Below are positions 10,140 to 22,892 of a stretch of 64,000 bases of DNA, piece after piece. Origin of the DNA: Diploptera punctata (lineage: Eukaryota > Arthropoda > Insecta > Blattodea > Blaberidae); NCBI GenBank assembly GCA_030220185.1, contig JASPKZ010008351.1, positions 62,001-126,000 of the forward strand, written 5' to 3'. Both the position numbers and the translations under genes were made by a program. Numbering within the stretch: position 1 is the first letter of the stretch; every line of letters starts with the position of its first letter. Under the pieces are notes generated by a model. The model was not told where the DNA came from and searched no databases. It saw only the letters and a list, made by a program, of their open reading frames with translations.

Positions 10140-10578
10140 ATTTCGAACAAAATTCTAACAAATATATTAGTAAGCAGACTTACTCCCTATATTGATGCCA
10201 TTCTAGGAGATCGTCAATATGCATTTAGAAGAAACAGGTCTACAACAGATCAGATTTTTAGTATAAGACAGATTTTAGAAAAGAAATGGGAATATAATGG
10301 TACTGTACATCAACTATACGTAGACTTCAAAAAAGCATACGATTCAATTAAGAGGCAAAAGTTAGTTATATAGTATCGAGTTCGGAATTCCTAAAAACTT
10401 ACATGGCACAAAGAGTAGGGTGCGTGTAGGCAAACGGTTCTCGGACACTTTTGAAATCCAGAAAGGGTTGAAGCAAGGAGATGCACTATGTCCTCTACTA
10501 TTTAATTTTGTACTAGAGGATGAAGAAGGCCTACAACTCAATGGTATTAATAAGCTGTTAGTTTATGCTGATGATGTA
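10139..10578 (+). mobile_element. LINE-P copy, 5' part (reverse transcriptase)
   Basis: Encodes KILTNILVSRLTPYIDAILG, AFRRNRSTTDQIFSIRQILE, YVDFKKAYDSI (motif A), a frame break, then KGLKQGDALCPLLFNFVLED (motif B) and LLVYADDV (catalytic motif C). The element is cut at its 5' side by the microsatellite and interrupted at 10578 by a mariner-superfamily insertion. It resumes at 11857. A closer-to-complete minus-strand relative lies at 17895-19555. Confidence 0.9.
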
Positions 10579-11854
10579 CGGAGGGTTGTTTCTGATCTCT
10601 GATAACAAATGATTTTTAAGTTTTACCTTAAGAAAAGCCATGTCTCCACCATCGAGCATGCTCTAATTGATGGCTCTTCACTCGAGCTATGGTTCGGCAT
10701 CGGAGTTCCCACTGCAGAAGACTCTTACGCAGCACAGCCATGTCTAGAAGTTCCCACTCCTCTTTATATGCTTTCCAGAGACCGTCTATTGTTCGAGGAC
10801 GCCTGTTTCCCAGTGCCCTTTTGAAGAGTCCAAAGACACAAAGTCCATCGGTGATGCATCAGAAGAATTCACTGGGATGTTGCTGAATGGAATAGCATGT
10901 ATTCCAGTTTCCTGCTCCATTTGAACCCGAAGTGTGACTGGAGGCCTTGTCTTGGTGCACCCAGGCTTGGTTTTTGTCTGTACCATAGAGAACTGGGATT
11001 TCAGTCGGGTAAATTGGGGTGAGAACTTCTTCCTGGTACTACTGGGAGTTGATTTTGGCCTTTTTAGCTACTCTACGAGTGGTCAGTTTTTCATTGTAGC
11101 AATATCCCGCGATGACCATAAATCCATTGGAGAAACTTTCTCTGCATTCGGTATATCACTTTTGATTTTTTTTTCACCCCTTTCTCTATAATAAATTGCC
11201 CGGGGTTTGTTGCAGTCTCCTAGATGAACATATGATTCATCAAGCGTGACCAAAAATTTCCATTTTTCTCCTGCCAGGTGCTTTTCATAGTTTCCTACTG
11301 TTGGTGCGGCATTCGGCAATGTGACGTGGTAACAATTTATGAACCCTGCTTTTGTGGCGCTTCTCCATGTTTAAATCTTTGTTTATTATGGTGTTTACAG
11401 TTTTAAGGGATATTCCCAATCTGTTCGCAATCACCCTTTGTGTGGCAGGGTTACCACCAGAGATAAGGACCTTGACCTTTCTGATTACATCTGGGGTGCG
11501 GGTAGTAGCAGGTCGTGGATTTGGCCGTTTTTTTTTCCTTTTGGAATTAATCCGAAGCGACTCTTTCCCTTTTTATTAAGCGCTGAGGTAATTCCACACT
11601 TTGACACTATAAAATTACGTTTTTACAAGCCTCAATAATCGCGGAATAACTATAATTAGCGTCTGAAAGGGCAGTAATGTACCCTTCCCAAAACTGGTCT
11701 ATCTGCTTAGGCATTATGAGAGCAACATGCGGTGCGAGTGTATCAGAAGCAGCACACTGACTGGTTTCACCTCGCACACTCGTGTCCCGATGACTCACTC
11801 CAACGTCACAATCTACTTGGCAAATCGTTATCAGAGATCGGAAACAACCTTCTG
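10579..11854 (-). mobile_element. Second mariner-superfamily element, inserted in the LINE
   Basis: Terminal inverted repeats of about 28 bp, with 'ggttgtttctgatctctgat' at the left and its near-exact complement at the right. TA flanks both sides (10577-10578 and 11855-11856). Length is 1276 bp. The LINE frame is continuous if the element is removed, so this is a clean nested insertion. The family differs from the mariner at 7196 in termini and in transposase. Confidence 0.9.
10600..11714 (-). pseudogene. IS630/Tc1/mariner-type transposase, frameshifted
   Basis: Starts MPKQIDQFWEGYITALSDAN, then a decayed helix-turn-helix region (SLSLVVTLPHKG...). Next comes EKHLAGEKWKFLVTLDESYV, holding the first catalytic Asp, then DCNKPRAIYYRERGEKK. 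The region with the second Asp is decayed. The third lies in SSDASPMDFVSLDSSKGH (the usual form would be SPDASPMDF). The last residues run into the inverted repeat. The 'SPDASPMDF' block differs from classical mariner (SPDLSPCD) and suggests a maT- or Gambol-like branch; I cannot fix which. Several frameshifts. Confidence 0.8.
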
Positions 11855-11856
11855 TA

Positions 11857-12665
11857 GTACTACTGGCCCGTAGCGAGGAGATACTAAAGGACAACACGCA
11901 CACACTATTGAGTAACACTAAGAAATTGGGACTGGAAGTAAATATCAATAAAACAAAATATATGGTCACACACAGAAATGCATTATATAATGGGAATGGA
12001 CAGCTAATGACAAATGAGGGAAATGTTGAGGAAGTAGCTCAATTCAAATACCTAGGAACAATAATCACAAATAGGAATGAGATGCACAAAGGAATTAAAC
12101 ATAGGCTCAATTCTGGAAATGCGTGCTATTATGCATTACAGAGACTTTTGATGTCCCAACTCCTTTCAAAAAAACGTTAAAACGAAAATATAAAACTATT
12201 ATTCTACCAGTTATATTATATGGATGCGAAACATGGACTCTTACTTTATGGGAGGAAATGAGATTACGAGTTTTTGAGAATAAAGTAAGAGTACTTAGGA
12301 AAATTTCTGGACCAAAGAGAGATGAACAGACAGGTGAGTGGAGAAGACTACATAACAATGAATTACATGGTCTTTATAGGAAGCCAGATATAATAAGAAC
12401 AGTTAAAGTATCTTAGACTGCGATGGCCAGGACATGTTGCGCGTATGGGGAATGAAAGACTTGCATAAAAGCTTCTTATAGGAAAACCAGAGGGAAAACA
12501 CCCAGTTGGTAGACCAAGAATGAGGTGGGATAATAAAATTAACTATGATTTGAGGGGAAGTAGATTATACAGGGAATGATTGGAAAGCATTAGCTCAGGA
12601 TAGGGATGTATGGAGAGATTATGTCCGCGCGGCCATGAACCTACAGGTTCGATAGTGCCAGTGAG
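11857..12665 (+). mobile_element. LINE-P copy, 3' part
   Basis: Continues the LINE after the nested element: NTKKLGLEVNINKTKYMVTH, QFKYLGTIITNRNEMHKGIK, then with frame breaks the 'LYGCETWTL', 'GPKRDEQTGEWRRLHNNELH' and 'GNDWKALAQDRDVW' blocks, ending 'AAMNLQVR' and a stop. The 3' end is 'cgatagtgccagtgagtaag' with a short (GTAA)n tail. Confidence 0.9.
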
Positions 12666-12677
12666 TAAGTAAGTAAG

Positions 12678-13128
12678 TATTATTCTACCAGTTACATTAT
12701 ATGGATGCGAAACATGGACTCTTACTTTAAGGGAGGAAAGAAGATTACGAGCATTTGAAAATAAAGTACTCAGGAAGATTTTTGGACCAAAGAGAGATGA
12801 ACAAACAGGTGAATGGAGAAGACTACATAACTATGAACTACATGGTATTTATAGGAAGCCAGATATAATATGAACAGTTAAGTCTCGTAGACTGCGATGG
12901 GCAGGACATGTGGCACGTATGGGGAATGAAAGACGTGCATGGAAACTTCTTGTAGGAAAACCAGAGGGAAAGTGCCCAGTTGGTGGGAGAATAATATTAA
13001 CTATGATTTGAGGGAGGTAGATTATACAGGGGATGATTGGAAAGCATTAGCTCAGGATAGGAATGTATGGAGAGCTTATGTCCGCGCGGCCATGAACCTA
13101 CGGGTTCGATAGTGCCAGTGAGTAAGTA
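12678..13128 (+). mobile_element. LINE-P copy, 5'-truncated
   Basis: A second copy directly behind the first, starting in 'ILPVTLYGCETWTLTLREER' and ending at the same 3' terminus with (GTAA)n. A short deletion removes the 'RPRMRW' segment around 12985. Head-to-tail 3' ends like this arise when one copy inserts into or near the tail of another. Confidence 0.9.
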
Positions 13129-13129
13129 C

Positions 13130-13310
13130 TGTTTAAAATGGTAGTCATATAGTTATGTAATATGTGTTGATATTGCTAGGGTTAATTATTTTGATTCGCA
13201 TTAATGTGTGTCCTTGATTCTAGATTAGCATGTTTGTCTCGGATTGGATGACGAAATCTCACAAACTTATGTTATAAGATAGTATAATGATGGCTTTACG
13301 ATGGGCGATC
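13130..13310. other. Proximal upstream region of the CTH-like gene
   Basis: Sequence between the LINE tail and the first exon. No repeat recognised, so the unique promoter region is under 250 bp long unless regulatory elements lie within the transposons. Confidence 0.4.
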
Positions 13311-13313
13311 TAC

Positions 13314-13320
13314 ATATAAG
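13314..13320 (+). promoter_or_regulatory. TATA-like element upstream of CTH-like exon 1
   Basis: 'atataag' lies about 40 bases before the start codon. With the usual 25-30 base spacing, transcription would start near 13341-13348, giving a very short 5' leader. This is inference; a spliced upstream leader exon cannot be excluded. Confidence 0.3.
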
Positions 13321-13359
13321 CAAAACGTCCCAGGGCCAGAATAGTATACACTTACCAAC

Positions 13360-13491
13360 ATGAGTGGCTACAGGTTGGAAACCAAGACTGTAACTTTGGG
13401 ATACGCACCAGAAAATTCAAACTGCTATAGTGTGGTACCTCCTATTGGTCTGTCCACCACATTCCAACAGGATGACCCTTCAACTCATCAG
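13360..13491 (+). CDS. CTH: CTH-like exon 1 (coding)
   Basis: 44 codons, starting MSGYRLETKTVTLGYAPEN and ending with the VPPIGLSTTFQQ block typical of the family N-terminus. An in-frame TAG at 13342-13344 shows that 13360 is the first Met available in this exon; its context 'ccaacatga' suits an insect start. Donor GT at 13492, phase 0. Confidence 0.93.
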
Positions 13492-16400
13492 GTCAGTTAA
13501 ACCCTTGTCCCAACTTAGGTTCCTAAAAAAACATTTACCACTGTTTGTTCGTTAATATGTAGTAATTTTCCAGCTTTTAACTTCAACTTACCGACAACAC
13601 AAGTACTTTACCGCGTAAATTAGTTCAACTTTTGTAGATGATAATATTACAGTAAAACTTGTTTAATCCGTAATGTGAATAATGCGGAAATCTGTCCAAT
13701 GTGAACAAATTTATTGGTCCCGGCGAAATAATAGTAATTTTACGTGTATTTATTTTGTATAAAACGGAATCTGTCCAACGCGAAAACGGAAGGATATTTC
13801 TACACTATTCATAAAAAAATTATAAGGCGGAAATATAGAGAAATAAATTAGTTTTCTCTTCATTGAATTCCCGTTAGGCAAATTAACAATAAGGGGTGAT
13901 ACCTACCTCCGCGCCGGGGTAAGTAAAATTTCTTCCTGTATCTGGAATTTTCTTTCGGCCTCACTGCACACCCGTTTTGCGGAATACAGGTTCGTTTAAC
14001 AAATATTTGGCGTGTGGCATCTGTCTTACAAATAACAAATGCACTGTAAAATCTTAGACTAGTTTAAAATCTGAGACCAATTGTGTACGTTTCTTTCACA
14101 GGTGGCGTTCTGAATTTACGGAATAAAGATGGCTAAATCGTATGTATCATTGTTATTAAACAAAAAAGTGAAAGTGATTGAAGATAAAGAAAAACAAACT
14201 CTCAGTACGCGAAACGCGAAATAATAACTGAATTTAAATGTGAAAAATCCCAAGTTTATGAGATTTTAAAACACAAAGAAAAAATAATGAATGAATGGAT
14301 GCAAGGAAATGGTCAAATTAAGAGGGGGGAAGAGGAAACGAAGATTCAACTACGTGTGGGAGTGTTTTACAAGTCCACGACCAAAAAACTCCAAATTTCC
14401 GGACCGATGCTCCAAAGTCAACCTCTAGCTGTTGCTATATCCCTATAATAATAGGAAAAGCGCGCACAAAAGTGCATTAGTTTATGTCTCTGCTGTATAC
14501 CAGCAACAATTGTGTTCTCTTTAAACAGACACTGAAATGATATCTTTCACACGGTTTATCACAGAGCTTTGCACACGCAGTCACTTGACGGATCATGATA
14601 GTTTGAATTTTTGCAGAGTTTGTGGTGATATCCATGCACTGCCAGTCTTATTATTGCACTGCGTATCTTGTTGTTTGGTCCAGTCCAGTTTCGATTGATC
14701 ATTGCAACTGTTGCGTAAAAATCGTCTGGTATTTCTCTGGAATAACGATTTCAAGGCATCTTCAAGTTGGTTGTGGACAGTTTTAAAAAACGACACACTG
14801 TAGTGTGGAATGAAATTTGCGGGGAATCAAAGGATGTGGACGAAAGTATAGTTAGTGAGTGGAAACCGACACTGCATTCTTTAATTTCAGGATACTCGCT
14901 TAAGAGATATTTTAATGCTGATGAAACGGGACTGTTTTATCGCGCGTTACTGTCGAAGTCGCTCTACATACGATGCTTCATTTTCTAACGGCAGCGGAAC
15001 TACAATTAATCCAAGGTACATAAAAGACATATTCGGTGCTCTATAATCTAATATTGGTTAATAATTTTGTTTTTTATAATGCGGAATGTTGTCTAATGTG
15101 GAAAAAAATTGGTCCCATGCGATTCCGCTTTAAACAAGTTTTACTGTATTTATAAATTTATCGAAACGTTTAAAAACATTTTCTAGAATATTCAAATTAT
15201 ATAAGTAATGTCACGAGTGAATTTATCTAGAGAATTTGGAAATCAAGAATGACATTTGTTAGGACTATTTAACGAATAAAATTAGTTTGTTTACTCAAAA
15301 GTCATTATTTAAATATAGTTACCGCCATTTTAAAATATTTATATATTTAATATAAATGGCAATGTTTGAAAACAAATCGGAAATGTGTGGTTATGTTTCA
15401 TTTATTTATTCACTACAACTTTATCATATTATTTATTGCCAAATAGGATCGCAATATTTTAAGAATACACCCTAGTGGGGAAAAAAATGGAACACATTAA
15501 ACTATATATTATAACCAACATTATAGGGTATTAATTTATTTTTTAGTAAACAACTCAGTAAAATCAGTATTTAAAACACAGTTATTGAACACACAATTAT
15601 TATCAAATGTGTAGTTCGAAGGAATATATTCAATGTATTTTTTGGAGAATCAGTCATTGCAAAAAATGCTCTAACCTGTTCACAATATTAAAAAGGAGGA
15701 GCTTTATTTATCAAAAAGCAGGAGCTGGTACAGAGAATGAGATAGAAAGCGAGGTGAAACACGACTGCGATTGGTTGTAAAACAAAATTAATTGAAACGT
15801 GATTGATCATTGACTCCCATTTGGGGCATGAGTTAAAGTCACTGTTAATTAACTATATTAATATAGCAACATTTATGGCCTACATTTTACGTACAGTAGG
15901 CTATAATATATTACAGAATTTTATCATAATATTAAGGGAGGCGATGGGTGAAATTTTCGGTCAAATTTAGCATTTTTTGTTTTGTTTTTTGTATTAAAAA
16001 ATTCTACGTACCTTAAAGTATAAGTTGGCGAAGTTTCTGTATCCTATGGCGCTTGTAAGTCTCCCTAATGACTGTAGGATTGCATGTATGCTACATTCTA
16101 ATTTAACTGCATGCAAACTTTCAAACTCGCTTTTCCACGCTTTTTTTTTCCCTTATGCATTTCAATACATTCAAATAAAAATAGTATTGACAAATTTAAT
16201 AATCCATCCATCCATAGTAATTCTGCCCGAAGGCAGATCTTTCACTGCAATCATAGCATTTTCATGCTATGCTTGCAGTTTTACTAGGGAATTGTGTAGG
16301 TGTGGTAGCTTCCCGTTGCTTTCCACACCGCTGAAGGATGGTGATGATAATGTTAATGGTAAGGATGATAATGATAAGGATGATGGCCATATGATTTCGG

Positions 16401-19400
16401 GAACAGTTTGGGCCTTAAAGTTTTCCTGACATTTGTCTTACAGGTGAGGAAAAACCCCGATAAAAACCTCACCCAGAAAAACTGCCCCGACCGGGAATCG
16501 AACCCGGGCCCGCTGCGTGACAAGGCAGCACGCTACCTCGAGACCACAGCGGTGGACTAATTTAATAATAGAAGCACGAAATTTTCACTGCATGTCCCAC
16601 ACACTATGGCTAACAATTCTATGCATGAATTTTGAAACAACGTTGATCGTTTTTTAAATAAAAAATAAAACATATATAGTAATTTAAAAATATATTCATA
16701 TGCAGAGGATGTATTTACGGGGCACGCCGTAGCGTTGTGGTTAAGGCACTGAGCTACAAGCCGGAGGATCGAGGGTTCCGTTGGGGTCAGGATTTTTTTA
16801 ACTGACCCAAACCCTCTGGCGGCACTATGGCCCTGGGGTCGACTCAGCCTCTAACGGGAATGAGTACCAGACGCTTGTTCTGGGGGTAAAGGCGGCCGTC
16901 ACGCAGGGCTGACATAAAGTGCCGATTGTCTAGAAAAAGTGGGAGCCTTAACCTCCTACTACCCCAAGGGCCTCCGGGCCCGTTGTGGGATCACTTTAGA
17001 GGATGTATTTATTTTATTCTTCCTTTATTATAAGGATATATAAACATTAATGCATAGTGATGTTCTAAATAAGTCAGTGGTCATGTACAGAAAAAATTAA
17101 AAAAATTTAGTATAAATTAATTAAATAATTAAACATTTTAATATGCATATTTTTAAATCGATTTCCTTCAATTACTCAAAAAACTTTTCAGCCTAGAAGT
17201 ATGAAACTTCAGTATAATATTACCTAATATGGCATGAATGTGTGTAAAAAATCAAGTATGTAGCTTAAGAATGTAGAAAATAGAAATTGTATCCTTCACC
17301 CCCCCCCTTAAATGCATATTTTAAAAATACTTTAGAGTTGAGATGACGTGAAAGTATTCTGCAGACTAAATTTTCACTGAAGAGACTACAGCCCTCAGTG
17401 TAGATTTCAAATGAGTCAAACAATTTAATTATCCTAACTAAACTTTACATAATTTGTATACAACACTTATATATGGGTAATAATACGCACTTCACACGTA
17501 TCAGAGCTAAATAAAATTATATATATGACATGATAAGTAAAATAAATGCCTGAATGGGATTTGAACCCGGACCTCTGGGTTGGTACCCCAGCGTGCTATC
17601 CATTACACTATCGGGCAAATCCAACTTATTTATTTATATACAGAATTTTAATGTTTACACATTTTTCTGTGCCTAAAGTTTTATTTTTCTTCACCACTCG
17701 TCTCTCTCCATCCAATCCAAGTCCTCCAGTCCTCTTGCTCTCATTCCAGTTCTTATTTCCTACATCCACGAGTTTCGAGGTCTTCCTCTCCTCCTTCTTC
17801 CAGGTGGACACCATACCAATGTTTTCCTGGGTAATCTTCCTTCTTGCATTCGTCGTACGTGCCCATACCAATTTAATTGCTTATATTTAATTATTTTCTC
17901 ACTGGCACTATCGAACCTGTAGGTTCATGGCCGCGCGCACATAAGCTCTCCATACATCCCTATCCTGAGCTAATGCCTTCCAATCATTCCCTGTATAATC
18001 TACTTCCCTCAAATCATAGTTAATGTTATTCTCCCACCTCATTCTTGGTCTACCAACTGGGCGCTTTACCTCTGGTTTTCCTACAAGAAGCCTCCATGCA
18101 AGTATTTCATTCCCCATACGTGCAACATGTCCTGCCCATCGCAGTCTACGAGACTTAACTGTTCTTAACATATCTGGCTTCCTATAAAGATCATGTAGTT
18201 CATTGTTATGTAGTCTTCTCCATTCACCTGTCTGTTCATCTCTCTTTGGTCCAAAAATTATCCTAAATACTTTATTCTCAAATACTTGTAATCTCCTTTC
18301 CTCCCTTAAAGTAAGAGTCCATGTTTCGCACCCATATAGGCCTAATATAACTGGTAGAATAATAGTTCTATATATTTTCAGTTTAACGTTTTTTGAAAGG
18401 AGTTGGTACATCAAGAGTCTCTGCAATGCATAATAGCACGCATTTCCAGAATTGAGCCTATGTTTAATTTCTTTGTGCATCTCATTCCTATTTGTGATTA
18501 TTGTTCCTAGGTATTTGAATTCAGCCACTTCCTCAAAATTTCCCTCATCATTTGTCTTTATCTGTCCATTTACATTCGATACTAGTAAAATTCATGGTAC
18601 AAGGTAACTATATTATAGTTTTTAACCGTACATTATATTACCATTTACATTATATAATGTATTTCTACGTGTGACCATACATTTAGTTTTACTGATATTT
18701 ACTTCCAGTCCTAATTTCTTAGTGTTCCTCAATAGTGTGTGCGTGTTGGCCTTTAGTATCTCCTCGCTATCGGCCAACAATACTACATCATCAGCATAAA
18801 CTAACAGCTTATTAATACCATTGAGTTGTAAGCCTTCCTCATTCTCCAAAGATTTAATGGCATGCTCTAGTACAAAATTAAATAGTAGAGGAGATAGTGC
18901 ATCTCCTTGCTTCAACCCATTTTGCATTTCAAAAGTGTCCGAAAACTGTTTGCCTACACGCACCCTACTCTTTGTGCCATTTAGACACATTCGTATAAGT
19001 CTAACTAACTTTTTAGGAATTCCAAACTCCAGCAGGATACTATATAACTTCTCCCTCTTAATTGAATCATATGCTTTTTTGAAGTCTACATATAGTTGAT
19101 GTACAGTAACATTATATTCCCATTTATTTTCTAAAATCTGTCTTATACTAAAAATCTGATCTGTTGTAGACCTGTTTCTTCTAAATGCACATTGATGATC
19201 TCCTAGAATGTCATCAATATAGGGAGTATGTCTGCTTACTAATATATTTGTTAGAATTTTGTACGAAGTTGAAAGTAATGAGATACCCCTGTAGTTGTTG
19301 CAATCAGTTTTATCTCCTTTCTTATAAATTGGTACGATAATTGATTCTTTCCATTCATCTGGAAGAGCTTCTTTTTCCCAAATCATACTAAGCAACCAGC

Positions 19401-22400
19401 GTATTCTGTCCATCAATTTTTCTCCCCCTGATTTTATCAGTTCTGCTGGGATCTCATCTGAACCTGATGCTTTATACATCTTCAATTTTTCTATTGCCAT
19501 TTCAACCTCTAATTGCTTATACCGTATATAATCTACTGTTTGAATAACCAATATTCGTGTTTTCTCTTATGACAGTATTTCTTATTTTGTCTAATTTTGA
19601 ACATCTTGCTGCTCTCCTCAAGAAATCCATTTCCATCGACATATGTTTTTGTTGAATTTCCAAACTTCAGCTCCATATGTGACAGTACTTCTCACTATTG
19701 AATTATATATTTGTAACTTATTTTTACTAGTTATATGTCTGTTCCATAAGACTCCATTCACCATTGCTGTTATTGCTCTATCTTTATTTATTCTGTTCTT
19801 AATATCACTTTCTTGTTTATCCTCTTTATATAATTTACTCCCAGATACTCAAATCCATTACAAACATTTATCTTTCTTATATATAATATCATAATCTTAC
19901 CATTTCCATTATATAATGTATTTCTGTGTGTGACCATATATTTATTTTATTGATATTTTCTTCCAGTCCCAATTTCTTAGAGTTACTCAGTAGTGTGTGC
20001 GTGTTGGCCTGATAGTTCTTTCTACAAAAATGTGCTGACAGTGTTTCCATTGTTGTTTTCATTTTTAACTACTCTTCACAGGACGACAGAATACAATAAT
20101 AACTTGTTATACAAACAGTGTTAGATACAATTTCATGTGCATAATACTTTTATTGTAAGAGTGGTTTTAATTTTTGTTTCAAATTTACTCAGAATGAAAA
20201 ATGTGTGACTTTGATTGTTTTTCCTTTGTAGTCTTCATAAAAAATATATAATCAAATCAAAATAATAAAATTTTTTTAGGTTCAATTTCCAACAGTTTTA
20301 AAAAGCTGAAACGTTTTACATTATTGCCAACATTGACCACAGTAAAAATCTGTATGGATATAGTAGTGTCTGTAACCTCTGGAAGTTTGTCGGTTGAACA
20401 CTTAATGGTTTATTTCAGGGATACTTATACACAAGACAGTCAAATCCGTCCAGAACTCAACTGGAGAAAGGCATTGCATTGATTGAAGATTCCAAGTTTG
20501 CACTGTGTTACTCATCAGGAACTAGTGCTATCAGTGCAGTAGTTCAGTTACTCAGTTCTGGAGATCACATTGTGTCTGATAGCATTATCTTCGGTGGAAC
20601 TTACCGGTACTTCGACAAAGTAAGTACATTTCACTTACTTAAGCTTGCAAAAAATTAAATCTAACTTTTCCGTTTTCATACATTAATTTTCTCTAATAAT
20701 GGTTTTATTTGAATACACTAGTTTCATTTTAGTTGTTTTTATATTTTCAAATTTCTTACAACATTTGTGAATCCTTGTAATTCGTATTAATTCGTGCTTT
20801 AATAATACTTTATATTATTATGTACACCCTTAGACAAAAAAAATTAGTCATCCGCTGATATTCTCAATCGATCGGGGAACTTCGTGAGCGCTCGCAAAAG
20901 CCGTATTCACATCAACACTTTTTCAATAATTGTACTGGGTTGTTTGCTACTTAATGCAGTGCACACTCAAACAACATTAAAGAGAGAGTTTGGCTTTGTG
21001 TGTTTCCGTGGTCGAGAGGTTTAACAGACATCGTCTGCGTTCGTAACCTCACGGGTTCGATTCCCGTTCTACCTTTTTTTAACGGAATGTTAGAATAGCA
21101 TTTTGCCTGTAATGTAGATTCATATTTAATTTTATATTTGAGTTTTATGGCTTTAATGCACACACAAAAACATAAATTAAAACCTTCTTCTAATAAGTAA
21201 ATGAGGAAAGAAAATATATTCTAAAATGAAAACTTTAACTAAATCAATATCGGGTGTATGAATCCTCAGCATCTATTACAGCCCTCAATCTGCGGGGCAT
21301 TGATGCAATCAAATTTCTACAGGCACGTGGACGATCGGCTAGAGCATCCCAGGCGTCTTGAATTTGTGCCCATAAGCCGTCTTTCGTGCATCTGCAGGCC
21401 AATTAGAGTTCATCTCTATTTTATCTTAGCCCACACATTTTCGATTGGACTCAAATCTGGTGAACAGCGAAATTTGATTTGCTTTCTTCTTTAACAATAA
21501 AATCAAATTTCGATAAACACATTTCAGAATGCGGCTACAGTTTCAACAATATCGATAATACAATGTCAATTATACACAGAGAAAATAACACACATAACAT
21601 TAACATTTTATAAAAAATCGAAATTATCAAAAAGGCCAAGAATACAAATATTCTCAACGAAAATATGCCTAATGAGCAAAACCCTCCATTAGACATACAG
21701 TTAATTCAATATGCTACAACAACTCCAGAAGATGAAGCATGCAACGGAAGGCCTAGAGTGAAATCAACGAAAATTTTAAATAGTTGCGGAAGACGGTAGT
21801 ATACAAGGTAAAAGAAAAATATATATAATTTAACATTGTTTAACCTCAACGGTATAAAAAACAATTATGAACTTAGAAAGTATAGATTAATTAAAATGTC
21901 GAAATAAAATGTATTTAATTCATAAAACGTTTTAATACAAATATCACGAAAAATCTGCGTAATTGAAGACGCGAACCTGCGTTCTTCATTAACAGAAACA
22001 GTGACCCATGCTTTACCGCTGAGCTATCAGGGTACGTACGAGAGTCTTCAGTTCATGCCACATAACACAGTAGTTCAGGGACTGCACAATTATGACTAGT
22101 TTCCTAGTTTGAACCCAGCGCTGTGCCGAGAATGACTTAGAAGAAATGTGCGTCCAAGAGATGACTCATTTTTTTTGTCGAAGGGTGTACAGCCGTTGAA
22201 ATAATTTATGGCGCACAGATAATTTTCAAGTCCCAAAACGAAGCTACTGCGCATGATCAGAGGTCTGCTACTTGGCTCACAAGTATACAATTATTTGAGA
22301 AACTAAAATCCGTTCTATGCCGTGTGTCGTGCAATGGAAAATAATTTCGCGTAAATATGTAGTAGGTAAATTCTGTAAATGAAACAAAGAAATCAAATAA

Positions 22401-22813
22401 AACAAAACAAAGAAAATTAACTGAAATAAGGACGAGAGAAAGAAAAAGCATAAAAACGGATCGAACAGGTGACATAATGCTTGGGAATCAGAAGCTCCCT
22501 ATAGTACACCACAACCGTCCGTGCTGGAAACTGTATAAAGCGATGCAATACTCTAGGACTTACTTGTATAATGAAATTAGGTATCAACTTGACTTAATTT
22601 AAATTAATCAGACGCGTTTTGCGTTAGTAGTGGAAATAAACAATAGTATTTTGCCATGTGTTTTGTAAACAAAGTAATGAGACGTTACGATCGTCATTCA
22701 TTATATATCCATCCACAGTAATTCTGCCCGAAGGCAGGTCTTTCGCTGCAATCATAGCATTTTCGTGCTAAGCTTTGCTAGGGAATTGTAGATCTGGTAG
22801 CTTCCCATTGCTT

Positions 22814-22892
<79 letters not shown>

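Larger units (their letters stand above)
17895..19555 (-). mobile_element. LINE-P copy, longest in the window
   Basis: Non-LTR retrotransposon fragment covering the reverse transcriptase and C-terminal region, ending at the family 3' terminus (complement of 'gatagtgccagtgag'). It lacks the 5' endonuclease. A 64-bp insertion at 18577-18640, bounded by an 11-bp duplication, splits the reading frame. It lies in intron 1, antisense to the gene. Confidence 0.93.
20825..22189 (-). mobile_element. Tc1-type composite element with two tRNA-like modules
   Basis: Inverted termini 'cacccttagacaaaaaaaat' and the complement ending 'gtcgaagggtg' are flanked by TA (20823-20824, 22190-22191). The inside holds a Tc1-type transposase remnant on the minus strand and two tRNA-like segments near opposite ends, on opposite strands. 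The same arrangement is present in the copy at 35105-36064, so the tRNA-like parts travelled with the element. 1365 bp, intron 2. Confidence 0.8.

Noticed and set aside
9949..10373. Open frame of 121 codons running from SINE-B through the (CATA)n array into LINE-P
   Set aside because: A chance fusion of repeat, microsatellite and a truncated LINE frame. Only the LINE part is real coding sequence.
10689..11638. Plus-strand frames within the nested mariner-superfamily element
   Set aside because: Shadows of the minus-strand transposase.
17548..17619. Functional tRNA gene
   Set aside because: The T-stem pairs only partly and the anticodon (ACC) is not used by eukaryotic nuclear tRNAs.
22816..22892. 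(TA)n as a possible origin or matrix-attachment site
   Set aside because: Simple TA repeats at SINE tails are common in such genomes and nothing else supports a function.
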